Assembly (NCBI GenBank): GCA_017551865.1
Contig: JAFZKB010000020.1
Location: 150,818-214,817 of the forward strand
Direction of reading: 5' to 3'
DNA from: Clostridiales bacterium
Lineage (GTDB): Bacteria > Bacillota > Clostridia > Saccharofermentanales > Saccharofermentanaceae
Length of the DNA stretch: 64,000 nucleotides
Shown: positions 46,897 through 57,242 of the stretch, piece by piece
Numbering within the stretch: position 1 is the first letter of the stretch
Layout: each line of letters starts with the position of its first letter
Position numbers and translations under genes: made by a program
The notes under the pieces: generated by a model
The model's database searches: none
What the model was told of the DNA's origin: nothing
Seen by the model: only the letters and a program-made list of their open reading frames with translations

Positions 46897-47679
46897 TCAG
46901 TTCTGACTCCAGCGTTTCTTCTCAAGAACGCGGAAAGTAATGTAAATAAAGACAGCCGTAAAGCTCAGGCAGAATACCAGCGGAACGAGCTTAAAAACTC
47001 CCGAAGTATAACAATCGGTCTTAGTATAGGGGTCGAACCAGACGATCACGGAACGAAGCCCTTCTCCTGCCGAATAGATCGCCGATTCGGAAAGACCGAA
47101 CAGGTGTGTAAACTTCAAAAACGATTTGAAGATATCCGAGATCTGGGAAGCGATCGAGGAAAGCATGCTGAAGAATAAAAGAACGACGAAGCATACAACT
47201 GCAGACATGATCTGGTTTTCCGTCAGTGCCGAAGTCAGCATGCCGATGGAAATAAAAAGTGCAGCGAGTACGAGATACCCGAAGATCGCGCCCCAGGTCG
47301 CCGAACTGATGTATCCGGAAAGGATCACGGTAATGATCATATGGAAAAAGACGCTGACGAGCATCAGAGCCTGAAGTGCCATCGCTGCAAGGAACTTACC
47401 GATGACCGCCTCTTTCATCGAGAAAGGCATCGTATAAAGAAGCACATCCGTGCCGTTTCTTTTTTCTTCAGCAAAAAGCCTCATCGTAATGATCGGGATC
47501 AGGATGATGAAGAACGTACGCAGGTAGGCGATCTCAAGGTTCATGTTGACATAGGCGACCGTACCGGTCATCATGCCGGTGAAATAGTAGCCGCTGATCA
47601 CGCTCAGAAGGCAGATCGCGACCCAGCCCACCGGTGTGCGGAAATATGATAGGAACTCTCGTTTAAATACTGCAATCAT
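46897..47679 (-). CDS. ABC-2 type transporter permease (GldF-like)
   Basis: The 260-residue integral membrane protein has about six helices and the ABC-2 pattern: AVFKREFLSYFRTPVGWVAI at the start, ITMRLFAEEKRNGTDVLLYTMP after the second helix, and a C-terminal basic end. It should pair with the ATPase encoded 12 bases upstream to form the channel. GAGGAGAGG is ahead of the ATG. The link to GldG and DUF4340 places it in the Gld-like group rather than drug exporters. Confidence 0.9.
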   Translation of the reverse strand: MIAVFKREFLSYFRTPVGWVAICLLSVISGYYFTGMMTGTVAYVNMNLEIAYLRTFFIILIPIITMRLFAEEKRNGTDVLLYTMPFSMKEAVIGKFLAAMALQALMLVSVFFHMIITVILSGYISSATWGAIFGYLVLAALFISIGMLTSALTENQIMSAVVCFVVLLFFSMLSSIASQISDIFKSFLKFTHLFGLSESAIYSAGEGLRSVIVWFDPYTKTDCYTSGVFKLVPLVFCLSFTAVFIYITFRVLEKKRWSQN

Positions 47680-47691
47680 AATGTCCTCTCC

Positions 47692-48627
47692 TCACTTCTT
47701 GGCTGAAGTAATATCGGCAAATACATCTTCAAGTGAAGGTGCCATTGATTTAAATTCCAGAATAGGGGCCGACATACGGGCCAGCGTATAGAATATGGAT
47801 TTTCTCACGTCAAGGCTGCCGTCCGCCATGACGTCCATCTGCAAGATCCCGTTTTTCTCAGAAAGAGCCGTAACCGACTTAATGCCCGGCACCGCCCGAA
47901 GCGGCATCTGAACATTTGAAAAAGACCCTTCGACGGTAACAAGGTAATGGGAACTTCCCTGCATCTGTGCCGAAAGCTCGATCGTTGGGGCATCAGCTGC
48001 GATCTTACCGTTATTGATGATGATCACGCGGTCACAGATCGCCTGCACCTCAGAAAGGATATGTGAGCTGAAGATGATCGTGTGATTCTGCGCAAGACTT
48101 GCAATAAGTTTTCTGATCTCTATGACCTGATTCGGGTCGAGTCCGACTGTCGGTTCATCGAGGATAATGACTTCCGGATTACCGATCAGTGTCTGGGCGA
48201 TGCCGACACGCTGGCGGTAACCTTTGGAAAGGTTATGGATCAGCCTTCCGGAGACGTTTCCGATATGGACCATCTGCATGACGTTGGCGATCTGCTTCTT
48301 CCTTACATCTCTGGACACCTTTTTCAGTTCGCTGACATACTCGAGATACTCATAGACCGTCATGTCAAGAAACAGCGGCGGCAGTTCGGGAAGATACCCG
48401 ATATTCTTCTTGGCCAGCTCCGGCTGCTCGAGAATGTCATAACCGTTGATGGTCACCTTGCCGCTCGTGGCTGAAAGGTACCCGGTGATGATGTTCATCG
48501 TTGTCGTTTTACCTGCGCCGTTCGGCCCGAGGAACCCGAGGATCTCTCCCTGGTTGACTGTAAAAGAGATGCCTCCAAGCGCTCTTTTATCGCCGTAAAA
48601 CTTTACCAGATTGGATACTTCTATCAT
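47692..48627 (-). CDS. ABC transporter ATP-binding protein (GldA-like)
   Basis: The 311-residue ATPase has Walker A GPNGAGKTTT (about 35-44), the signature LSKGYRQRVGIAQ, Walker B VIILDEPTVGLDP and the switch histidine in IIFSSHILSEV. The C-terminal 80 residues form the extension seen in GldA/NatA-like subunits. It is the power source for the permease encoded next. The start overlaps the thioesterase stop as ATGA, with GGGAGGAAAA ahead, so the operon includes the thioesterase upstream. Confidence 0.95.
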   Translation of the reverse strand: MIEVSNLVKFYGDKRALGGISFTVNQGEILGFLGPNGAGKTTTMNIITGYLSATSGKVTINGYDILEQPELAKKNIGYLPELPPLFLDMTVYEYLEYVSELKKVSRDVRKKQIANVMQMVHIGNVSGRLIHNLSKGYRQRVGIAQTLIGNPEVIILDEPTVGLDPNQVIEIRKLIASLAQNHTIIFSSHILSEVQAICDRVIIINNGKIAADAPTIELSAQMQGSSHYLVTVEGSFSNVQMPLRAVPGIKSVTALSEKNGILQMDVMADGSLDVRKSIFYTLARMSAPILEFKSMAPSLEDVFADITSAKK

Positions 48628-49382
48628 GTAGTTTTCCTCCCTATGATCTCCGTGGTAAAGACATGTCTTCCGCTTTGGGCTTCGATGCCGTCCACGATGA
48701 CCTTATCCTCAACGGGACAGCAGTAAAGCTGTACTTCTTCGCCCGGATGGACCTCCGAGGCATAATTGATCGTAAGTTCTGTTATCGGATCAGCATGATC
48801 GATCAGGGTATAGGCGCAGTCCTCGCTCCATGCGATATAACGCGTGTTATTAACGTGCATATTCCTGTCGATCTCACTGTAGTCCGCGTATCTGGTGAAT
48901 TTAGTAAGATCCGCTCTCTTCTCTTCAGGGATCGGCGCAATCTTACCGGCCTTTCTCGTCGAAGGAGTTGTGCAGTTAAAGACCTCCATACCGGGTATCG
49001 AGGTAGGGCGTACCGGATGATGATCACCCTGATGCGCGATCACCCATACCGAGGTCGCAGTACCGATCAGGTTTTCGTCCTGATCAAAAATATCGAAATC
49101 TCTATTGAAAAAGAGCCGTTCAAATCCCTGGGACCAGGTCCTTATGTAGATCTTATCCTTCCACTTCGGGATCTTCTCCATAGAAACCTTCATGCGCAGA
49201 AGAAGCCAGCAGGCAGAAAGATCATCCATCTCCGCCGAGCCGAAGCCGTGGCGTTCTGCATCCAGGCATGCCGCTTCCTGCAGCATGGCAAAGAGACAAT
49301 GGTAATGCAGTCTGTCGTGAATATCTGTTTCAGGACCGATGATCGTAAAGCGATACAGGTTTTTCTCTTCTATATACTGCAT
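48624..49382 (-). CDS. Acyl-ACP thioesterase family protein
   Basis: The 252-residue protein is a two-hotdog acyl-ACP thioesterase. The second hotdog has the key segment YSEIDRNMHVNNTRYIAW, with the conserved Asp/Asn-His pattern, and the first has DIHDRLHYHCLFAMLQEAA. Such enzymes free fatty acids from acyl carrier protein. I start at ATG 49382, after GGAGAGTGAGAAG; the frame is open 90 bases more, but that part lies within the gene upstream. Its ATGA overlap with the ABC ATPase suggests that released acyl chains or lipid might be tied to that transporter; this is inference. Confidence 0.88.
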   Translation of the reverse strand: MQYIEEKNLYRFTIIGPETDIHDRLHYHCLFAMLQEAACLDAERHGFGSAEMDDLSACWLLLRMKVSMEKIPKWKDKIYIRTWSQGFERLFFNRDFDIFDQDENLIGTATSVWVIAHQGDHHPVRPTSIPGMEVFNCTTPSTRKAGKIAPIPEEKRADLTKFTRYADYSEIDRNMHVNNTRYIAWSEDCAYTLIDHADPITELTINYASEVHPGEEVQLYCCPVEDKVIVDGIEAQSGRHVFTTEIIGRKTT

Positions 49383-49386
49383 CTTC

Positions 49387-49971
49387 TCACTCTCCGGTCT
49401 TGCTCTTCCCGGCATTCGGACGGGAGGTCGGACGATACATCGTATTTCTCGGGTTATAGCGGAAGAACACATTCAGCATGCGTTCATCCGGCTCGATCAG
49501 AAGAATCACTTTCACTGATCCCATCTTCGTACTTATGTACCACTCATTATCCGGATCCTCTCCGGAAATGCAGTTGCCGTGAAGGGCATCTCCCTTATCG
49601 AATTCCGAGATCGGATGACGCTCATCGTTTTTCTTTGCCACCATTTCGAAATCCCTTACCGATCCTGCGAAAAGATGGGAGCGGCGCTTCTTGCCGCGGA
49701 TGATGTCGATATTCAGTTCATCGTTAACGAGGCTGTACTCATATTCCTTCTCGATCCCCGTAACGGAGAAATAACAGAGAAAACCGATACCGAAAGAAAG
49801 TGCACCGGTCAGCAGGAAAAGATATGTGATACCGAAAAACAGCGGAAGAACATTCACAAGAAGAATCGCAAGAATAGCGAGTATGACAAACAGTATCCGG
49901 CAGAATTTGTCCTTGGATGTGATCTTCTTCTTAACGATCTTCTCGATGATCGTATCGTTATTGAACTGCAT
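49387..49971 (-). CDS. Small two-helix membrane protein, possibly DUF6106-like
   Basis: The 194-residue product has a basic start (TIIEKIVKKKITSKDK), two membrane helices (about 25-45 and 48-70), then a cytoplasmic part with YEYSLVNDELNIDIIRGKKRRS that recalls DUF6106-like or PH-like proteins, and a basic, disordered end (RPTSRPNAGKSKTGE). I am unsure of the family. It is the first gene of the thioesterase/ABC run, its stop codon lying 4 bases ahead of the thioesterase start. A GAAATG leader with AAGGAG is present. Confidence 0.65.
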   Translation of the reverse strand: MQFNNDTIIEKIVKKKITSKDKFCRILFVILAILAILLVNVLPLFFGITYLFLLTGALSFGIGFLCYFSVTGIEKEYEYSLVNDELNIDIIRGKKRRSHLFAGSVRDFEMVAKKNDERHPISEFDKGDALHGNCISGEDPDNEWYISTKMGSVKVILLIEPDERMLNVFFRYNPRNTMYRPTSRPNAGKSKTGE

Positions 49972-49987
49972 GTCATTTCTCCTTCAC

Positions 49988-50021
49988 AAAAACAGAGGCC
50001 ATGGCGGATGCCATAGCCTCT
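49988..50021 (-). terminator. Intrinsic terminator after groEL
   Basis: The reverse strand has a 12-base stem with one G-T wobble (50021-50010 with 50005-49994) around a 4-base loop, followed by GTTTTTG. It closes the groES-groEL operon. Confidence 0.85.
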
Positions 50022-50045
50022 CTATTTTATCATAAAAATGTCTGA

Positions 50046-51995
<1,950 letters not shown>

Positions 51996-52006
51996 TTATA
52001 AACGTA

Positions 52007-52033
52007 TTAGCACTCCAATCTCCTGAGTGCTAA
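52007..52033 (-). promoter_or_regulatory. CIRCE operator (HrcA binding site)
   Basis: TTAGCACTC and GAGTGCTAA lie nine bases apart, an exact match to the CIRCE consensus. It lies between the groES promoter and the start codon. Confidence 0.98.
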
Positions 52034-52037
52034 ATCA

Positions 52038-52065
52038 ACTATAACACGAAACTGTCAGATGTCAA
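52038..52065 (-). promoter_or_regulatory. Promoter of groES-groEL
   Basis: On the reverse strand TTGACA (52065-52060) is followed after 16 bases by TATAGT (52043-52038), with TG one base ahead of the -10 box. CIRCE begins 4 bases downstream of the -10 box. Confidence 0.85.
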
Positions 52066-52096
52066 TACTAATATCAAAGAAAGTCAAAAAAGACAA

Positions 52097-52133
52097 AAAA
52101 TGAGGAGCCGCCATGCTGGCAACTCCTCATTTT
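52097..52133 (-). terminator. Intrinsic terminator after the second LCP gene
   Basis: An 11-base stem (AAAATGAGGAG with its complement) closes a 15-base loop that itself can pair, followed by T residues on the reverse strand. It lies 23 bases after the LCP stop codon. Confidence 0.8.
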
Positions 52134-52156
52134 CCGCTCTTTTATGTTGACTCTTC

Positions 52157-53464
52157 TTAAGAATCGGAATCATGTTTCGGGGCCTTCGGGATCTCCGGTA
52201 CTTCGTCGTAAGGATAGGTCTCGCCGTAGAAGAATTCCTGTACGAGCGGTACCATTCCGTTCCAGTCCGGACGGATGCTCCACTCATTGGCGCGTACATC
52301 AGAATACATACCCTGACGGTAGTAACCTTCTACCGGAATACCCATGGTCTGAAGTTCCATATCTCTTACCTTCGGCAGGAAGTCGAATACATAATCCTCG
52401 ATCTCCTCTTTAGAGATGTTGGTCGCGATCATGCGGAGAATATCGTCGAGAGCCGAAAGCTTTGAGGTGGTACCAAGGTCTGTGAACTTCTTCAGAAGCT
52501 GATTTAACACCTTGACCTGTCTTTCAGATCTTCCATAGACACCATTACCGACTTCACGTATACGGCTGTAGGCAACTGCCTGACGGCCATTCAGATGTAC
52601 CATACCGTACTCATTCAATGCGTACGTGCTCTCCGGATCACCAGCGATCTTGTTCTGCTCACGAAGGTTCGCATTGAGTCCGCCCGGTTCATGGTAAACT
52701 TCAGATTTCGTGACCTCAAGATCGATGCCACCAACGGCGTCGATTACTTTTTCCATATTATAGAAGTTTACGAATGCATAACCGTCGAGGATAATACGCA
52801 GATGGTTCTCAACGACCTTGGAAAGAAGTTCCGGTCCGCCGTAAGTCATTGCGGCGTTGATCTTCTGCGGCTTCTTATAGCCCGGGAAGTAGGCATAGCA
52901 GTCACGCTGGATCGTAACGAGCTTGATCGTACCTTCCTTATCGTCGACACTCATGACCATGATAACGTCGGCCAGGCTTCCGGAACCGTCATCTGTATAT
53001 GTTCTGGAACGGCTGTCGATACCGATCAGCAGGAAGTTATGGATATGTTCCTCTTCGACTGGCGGATTATAGGTCTCCGATGTGTAATCGGACATCGATA
53101 CGACAGAACCTACCTCGTCGATGAATGTCGGGTTATCTACCTTGGAAATAAACTCGATCTGATCGAAAAGATACTCTTTGTACTTCAGATATCCGATATA
53201 AAGACCACCGGCAATGATTGCCAGTACCAGGAAGATCGGAAGCACGATACGAAGCATGACACGCTTAAATGTCCACGGCTTCTTCTGCTTCTTCGGTTTC
53301 TTTACCTTATCGGCGGGGACTACTTTCCCTTTTGCATCCACATGGGAAATCTGCGGTCCCGGTCTTCTCGACAGTCTTGTCTCCGGGGCTCTGTTTCCCC
53401 CATTTTCATTTTTCACGTCTTGTTCCTTCTTTTCTTCTTTTTCCTTTTTCTCTTCTTCTTTCAT
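52157..53464 (-). CDS. LytR-CpsA-Psr (LCP) family protein (copy 2)
   Basis: The product (435 residues) has a highly charged cytoplasmic N-terminus of about 75 residues, one membrane helix (about 78-100) and an extracellular LCP domain: FLLIGIDSRSRTY, LVTIQRDCYAYFPG, INAAMTYGG, VNFYNMEKVIDAVGGIDLEV and AVAYSRIREVGNG with GRSERQ. It should attach a secondary polymer to peptidoglycan. I start at ATG 53464, which has GAGGG seven bases ahead; ATG 53470 and TTG 53491 are possible. A TATAAT box at 53520-53525 and a terminator make it able to stand alone, though it follows the sensor/MFS/sigma-like genes on the same strand. Confidence 0.88.
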   Translation of the reverse strand: MKEEEKKEKEEKKEQDVKNENGGNRAPETRLSRRPGPQISHVDAKGKVVPADKVKKPKKQKKPWTFKRVMLRIVLPIFLVLAIIAGGLYIGYLKYKEYLFDQIEFISKVDNPTFIDEVGSVVSMSDYTSETYNPPVEEEHIHNFLLIGIDSRSRTYTDDGSGSLADVIMVMSVDDKEGTIKLVTIQRDCYAYFPGYKKPQKINAAMTYGGPELLSKVVENHLRIILDGYAFVNFYNMEKVIDAVGGIDLEVTKSEVYHEPGGLNANLREQNKIAGDPESTYALNEYGMVHLNGRQAVAYSRIREVGNGVYGRSERQVKVLNQLLKKFTDLGTTSKLSALDDILRMIATNISKEEIEDYVFDFLPKVRDMELQTMGIPVEGYYRQGMYSDVRANEWSIRPDWNGMVPLVQEFFYGETYPYDEVPEIPKAPKHDSDS

Positions 53465-53519
53465 TTCCATTCCCTCTTTTGATCTCCTCAAATGCTCACA
53501 AATTCAGAGCACGCAGGTA

Positions 53520-53525
53520 ATTATA
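53520..53525 (-). promoter_or_regulatory. Possible -10 box of the second LCP gene
   Basis: The reverse strand reads TATAAT 56 bases ahead of the start codon, in the 114-base gap after the sigma-like gene. No convincing -35 box is seen at 17 bases. Confidence 0.4.
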
Positions 53526-53578
53526 CCCCACATGCCCGGAAATATCATTACAATTCAGTAAGATTTTTAGGAGGGCTG

Positions 53579-54310
53579 TTATCCTACTGTAGCAGAAGGC
53601 TCCGAACTGGATTCTGATTGTGCTGCAGACTCCGTAGTTGCAGACGTTTCTCCCTGATCCGCCTCGGAAGCATCAGGCGCAGATCCCGCCTGGGCATTCC
53701 CGCTTCCAGTTATAGGAAGATAGTCGAGGATCCCAACGATATATTCCTCCAGTTTCTGCGAACCCCTCTGGGTACGCGTCAGGATCAGATCGTTGGTATG
53801 GAAGAATGTGATCGCTCCAAAATAGGTAACGACCGCTATGACAATAGCAAGAATCAGAAGTTTGATCAGAAGGATCACGGTCACGCCGGAATTCTGCAGG
53901 AAGTCAGTCAAAGGTGTCTTCCTTCTCATCTTACTGTCAGGTGTGGACGCCATAAACTCTGCGATGCGGAATCTCGGGGAATCGATCTTCTCGAGGATAG
54001 AATGCTTCATGGTGGAAGCCGTATACTCGTCAAGGTTCTTCTCTAACGGAGCCGAATCGTTGATCACCGGATATCTCGCCGCCAGCTCGTTGATATGATA
54101 CTGCAGCGCATCCGAGAAATAGTAAATGACGTTATCTTCCGCAAGCTTGGCACGCTTGTGGTAGGTATCGATAAATGCACTCTCCACACACATTTCCGCG
54201 CGGGTAGTGTCACGAAGGTTCTTGTATGCGCATCGATAGGCAAAGGCAGCATACATATCGTAGAACTGTTCAATATTCTCACGGGTAAGTTTCTGATTCC
54301 AAATATCCAT
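53579..54310 (-). CDS. Sigma-factor region-2-like domain fused to a membrane anchor, unknown function
   Basis: I do not know this family. The first 60 residues (TRENIEQFYDMYAAFAYRCAY, LRDTTRAEMCVESAFIDTYHKRA) have the spacing of sigma-70 region 2 in ECF factors (a FxxLYxxYxxxVYxxAYxxL-like stretch, then an acidic-aromatic helix). No clear region 4 helix-turn-helix follows. A membrane helix (about 143-167) and a Ser/Ala/Glu-rich outer tail of about 60 residues end the 243-residue protein. The start lies 2 bases after the MFS-like stop, with GGAGGTGTAAGT ahead. It may be a degenerate sigma-like protein held at the membrane. Confidence 0.6.
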   Translation of the reverse strand: MDIWNQKLTRENIEQFYDMYAAFAYRCAYKNLRDTTRAEMCVESAFIDTYHKRAKLAEDNVIYYFSDALQYHINELAARYPVINDSAPLEKNLDEYTASTMKHSILEKIDSPRFRIAEFMASTPDSKMRRKTPLTDFLQNSGVTVILLIKLLILAIVIAVVTYFGAITFFHTNDLILTRTQRGSQKLEEYIVGILDYLPITGSGNAQAGSAPDASEADQGETSATTESAAQSESSSEPSATVG

Positions 54311-54312
54311 AC

Positions 54313-56235
54313 TTACACCTCCCCGTCAGATCTCGGCATCGCCGGACGATTCGGACGGTTCGCCGGACGCTGCGAAGAAGAATTATCCATGAGCATCAGA
54401 AGCGGATACGAAGAGGAGATCACGAACATGATCAGCGCAATGGCGATCATCGGGACTCTTACGCTCGCAAAGGAATTCGCAATTCCAAATGCAATGGCTC
54501 CTATCATGGTGCCGCAGGTAAATGTACGCATCAGAATGACTCTTGCGATCGGATGCTTATCCTGACGGATCAGGGACTTATAGTAATCGAGATATCCGAA
54601 CTGGTGCAGTCCCTGGGAAAAACCTAAGAAAGCAACGCCGATGACCAGGACTTTTGCCGACGGAGAAAGAGCAAAGATAAGGTATCCGACCGAGCTGAGC
54701 ATCGCGCTCAGAGTGATCCTCGTCTTATGGGAGAAGAAATCTTCAAACCAGATGATCAGAAGCTTCATGATCAGTTCACCGCAAACGATCGCCAGCATAT
54801 AATAGAAAGAAACCGTTGCCAGCGAGATACGGACCTTCTCAAGATAATCCGGTATAAATACCAGAAAGAACGAAAGCTGAACGCCCAGCGGGAAGATCGT
54901 GCTCCAGGCAAAGGTGCCGGACTTGGAGTTCTTCAGTGCATAGAAATAATTCGGAAGACGCACGATCGGCTCATTGGACGGCGGACAGTGACGTACGAAG
55001 TACAGGACCTGAATGGCGACAACAAACAGGAAGAACGAAGAAACCATCAGGACAGTAAAAAGACCGAATCTTTCGTAAAGGATACCGCAGATAACAGCAC
55101 CAACAGATACACCAAGAACATTTCCGGTGTACTGGGCCTGATGGACTCTTCTCTCGGAAAACTCCGCCTGACCCGAGCGGGAAGCATGCAGGCGGTACTC
55201 TCTCTGGAACTGAAACAGCATACCCATAAGGAAGCCGATCGGAAGCTGCATGAACACAGTAAGGAACGGAATATCCGCCAGTCCGCAGATCAGAAGCAGG
55301 ATAAAGGCGATTACGACTGACACGATCACAGCAAGTCTCGAAGTAAGCTTGCGGATCATAAGATCGCGCAGATGTACGAAGCGCCAGAAGCCGAACAGAT
55401 AGAACAGACATGCGATGATGATCCAAATATGCAGAACCGCATCGCTGTCAAAATATCCCTTCATAGAATCCTTAAGATATGCGGAAAGTACGATCAGGGG
55501 CATCGAACAGCCGACACTTGAGAAGAATGAAATGAGACGGAAAGTAGACATACCGTACATGACCGCTCTCGGAACATTTCTGTCCGGCTGCATGAAGATC
55601 GTATCAAAGAGTCTTCTCAATTCTCCGTAAATCAGGGAGATCGCTACAGCTATGGATATCATTGTAAATACCCAGGAAAGGGACATGCCGTTCTCTGTTG
55701 CAACATAATCACTCTGGGGCTGCATCACCTCAACGATACCCGAGGCCGTACCATCCATGCGGAGAACCGGTGCGACAGATGTGACATACATCACGTTCTG
55801 GTCTCTTCTATGGGTAACGATGATCTGCTGCTGTTCAAAGCATTCCATGTACTCCTCACCCGCACCGGAAAGCACATACTGCTTGCCGTCATCATAGGTG
55901 CGGTCTGAAGTATAAACGCGAAGGAAAGAGTTTCCGGCCTTCACATAGACATTGACGATGTACTTTTTCTGCGTCTCGTTCGCCGGGATTTCGATCGGGA
56001 CCGCCATTCCCTCAATCAGATCCTGTCCGGAAAGAACCACGGAAGCACTGGCGGTGTAGGAAGAAAGCGCTGTCTTTCTCTGTGACTGCAGAGCGGAGAC
56101 ATACACATTCGTAACGACGGAAGATACGACGAAAAGAACGACAAGCGCAGTGATCAGACAGAATCCGATTTGACTGGCGATCGCCTTTTTTCCCTTCGGC
56201 GCTTTGGTAAAGTTTTCGATCAGGAAATCATTCAT
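54313..56235 (-). CDS. Extracellular sensor domain fused to an MFS-type 12-helix transporter
   Basis: The 640-residue protein starts with a membrane helix (about 22-47), an outer domain of about 145 residues that looks Cache-like (VVLSGQDLIEGMAV, YVTSVAPVLRMDGTASGIVEV), a second helix (about 190-215), then about 12 helices in MFS style with basic inside loops, ending in a basic Arg/Pro tail. The last lines of a Cache domain (a strand-turn-strand AGVxxV pattern) are visible. Such a sensor joined to an MFS body is unusual. It overlaps the upstream gene as ATGA and sits ahead of the sigma-like gene. The transported molecule is unknown. Confidence 0.65.
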   Translation of the reverse strand: MNDFLIENFTKAPKGKKAIASQIGFCLITALVVLFVVSSVVTNVYVSALQSQRKTALSSYTASASVVLSGQDLIEGMAVPIEIPANETQKKYIVNVYVKAGNSFLRVYTSDRTYDDGKQYVLSGAGEEYMECFEQQQIIVTHRRDQNVMYVTSVAPVLRMDGTASGIVEVMQPQSDYVATENGMSLSWVFTMISIAVAISLIYGELRRLFDTIFMQPDRNVPRAVMYGMSTFRLISFFSSVGCSMPLIVLSAYLKDSMKGYFDSDAVLHIWIIIACLFYLFGFWRFVHLRDLMIRKLTSRLAVIVSVVIAFILLLICGLADIPFLTVFMQLPIGFLMGMLFQFQREYRLHASRSGQAEFSERRVHQAQYTGNVLGVSVGAVICGILYERFGLFTVLMVSSFFLFVVAIQVLYFVRHCPPSNEPIVRLPNYFYALKNSKSGTFAWSTIFPLGVQLSFFLVFIPDYLEKVRISLATVSFYYMLAIVCGELIMKLLIIWFEDFFSHKTRITLSAMLSSVGYLIFALSPSAKVLVIGVAFLGFSQGLHQFGYLDYYKSLIRQDKHPIARVILMRTFTCGTMIGAIAFGIANSFASVRVPMIAIALIMFVISSSYPLLMLMDNSSSQRPANRPNRPAMPRSDGEV

Positions 56236-56915
56236 AGCGTCGCCTCCGTATTCTTCTTAGATGCAAAACGGATGATCGGCGGGATGATGAACTGAAGAGC
56301 GAATCCGAAGAGTGCAACGACAACTGCCGCAATAACGGTCGACAGGATCTTCGTCTCCAGTTTGTTTCCCATATCGTTGATCGGACGGTACTGTGCTGAA
56401 AGCTCCAGGAGCGCGGACACTTTTCCCGCCTGGTCCTTGATCGGAACCATATAGTGATAAACATTCTTATCCTTAATTTCATAAGGAGCCATCTCGGCCG
56501 TGAGCCATTCGGATACCGGGATATCTTTTGCCACAAGAAGGTCTGAAACACTTCCTGTCAGCATATTGAGAGATCCGTTGGTATATTCATAAAGACCGAA
56601 GGCCTGAGTGGTATAGTCGTCTTCATTTGTGTCCATGAGCATATAACGAAGGACCGCGCTGTACCTAGCCGCAGCCTTTGATGCATCTTCTTCGATCTCA
56701 TTTCCGGAAATGATCTTGGCTGCATTTCCTGCATCCGTCTGGATCCTCGAAACAAGAGTCTTCTGGAATTCCTTCTCGAATCCAAGGCGCATATGGTGTA
56801 CGGCAAACGAAACCGATACAATAACAAGCACCAGCGCAAACAAAGAAAGGAAGACGATCTTCGCCACTTTCCCCGCTGCATTCGAAGCAGAAGAATTATT
56901 ATCTGAAACAGGCAT
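56232..56915 (-). CDS. Membrane protein with a Cache-like extracellular domain
   Basis: The 227-residue product has two membrane helices (about 22-43 and 193-215) that flank an extracellular domain: GFEKEFQKTLVSRIQ, LRYMLMDTNEDDYTTQAFGLYEY, YHYMVPIKDQAGKVSALLEL, a pattern like a single Cache domain. There is no kinase, methyl-accepting or GGDEF part, so it would have to signal through partners. ATG 56915 follows GAGGTGTCAAG; the in-frame start 18 bases upstream is less likely. The stop overlaps the next gene as ATGA. The fold of its outer part resembles that of the MFS fusion next to it, so the two may form a complex. Confidence 0.65.
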   Translation of the reverse strand: MPVSDNNSSASNAAGKVAKIVFLSLFALVLVIVSVSFAVHHMRLGFEKEFQKTLVSRIQTDAGNAAKIISGNEIEEDASKAAARYSAVLRYMLMDTNEDDYTTQAFGLYEYTNGSLNMLTGSVSDLLVAKDIPVSEWLTAEMAPYEIKDKNVYHYMVPIKDQAGKVSALLELSAQYRPINDMGNKLETKILSTVIAAVVVALFGFALQFIIPPIIRFASKKNTEATL

Positions 56916-57003
56916 CTTGACACCTCTTCGCATAAAAATACACGATAATTATATCGCAATGTCTGATAATTGCAAAACTTCTTCTTAGTAACGGAAAAAC
57001 ATT

Positions 57004-57033
57004 AAAAAGTCCTGAAGGGATTCCTTCAGGACT
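57004..57033 (-). terminator. Intrinsic terminator of the tRNA pair
   Basis: The reverse strand forms a perfect 11-base stem (57033-57023 with 57018-57008) and a 4-base loop, then TTTTT. It lies 6 bases beyond the 3' end of tRNA-fMet. Confidence 0.92.
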
Positions 57034-57038
57034 TCAGG

Positions 57039-57115
57039 TGGTTGCGGAGGCGGGACTCGAACCTCGCGACCTTCGGGTTATGAGCCCGACAAGCTACCAA
57101 CTGCTCCACTCCGCG
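57039..57115 (-). tRNA. Initiator tRNA-Met (CAT anticodon)
   Basis: The 77-base gene folds as a cloverleaf with anticodon CAT in the loop CTCATAA. Two initiator marks are present: an unpaired C1-A72 at the end of the acceptor stem (CGCGGAG facing CTCCGCA), and three consecutive G-C pairs next to the anticodon loop (GGG with CCC). The CCA end is encoded. It is the second gene of a two-tRNA transcript. Confidence 0.95.
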
Positions 57116-57132
57116 ATGTATATCTAAGATGA

Positions 57133-57219
57133 TGGTGCTCGTGACCGGACTTGAACCGGTACGGGTTTTACCCCGACGGATTTTAAGTCCGTTGCGTCTG
57201 CCTATTTCGCCACACGAGC
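57133..57219 (-). tRNA. tRNA-Leu (TAA anticodon)
   Basis: The 87-base class II tRNA has acceptor stem GCTCGTG facing CACGAGC, anticodon loop CTTAAAA (anticodon TAA), a long variable arm (CGGGGTAAAACCCG) and an encoded CCA end. It is the first gene of the two-tRNA transcript. Confidence 0.95.
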
Positions 57220-57242
57220 CAGTCATTTCTTAGTGCTAATAA

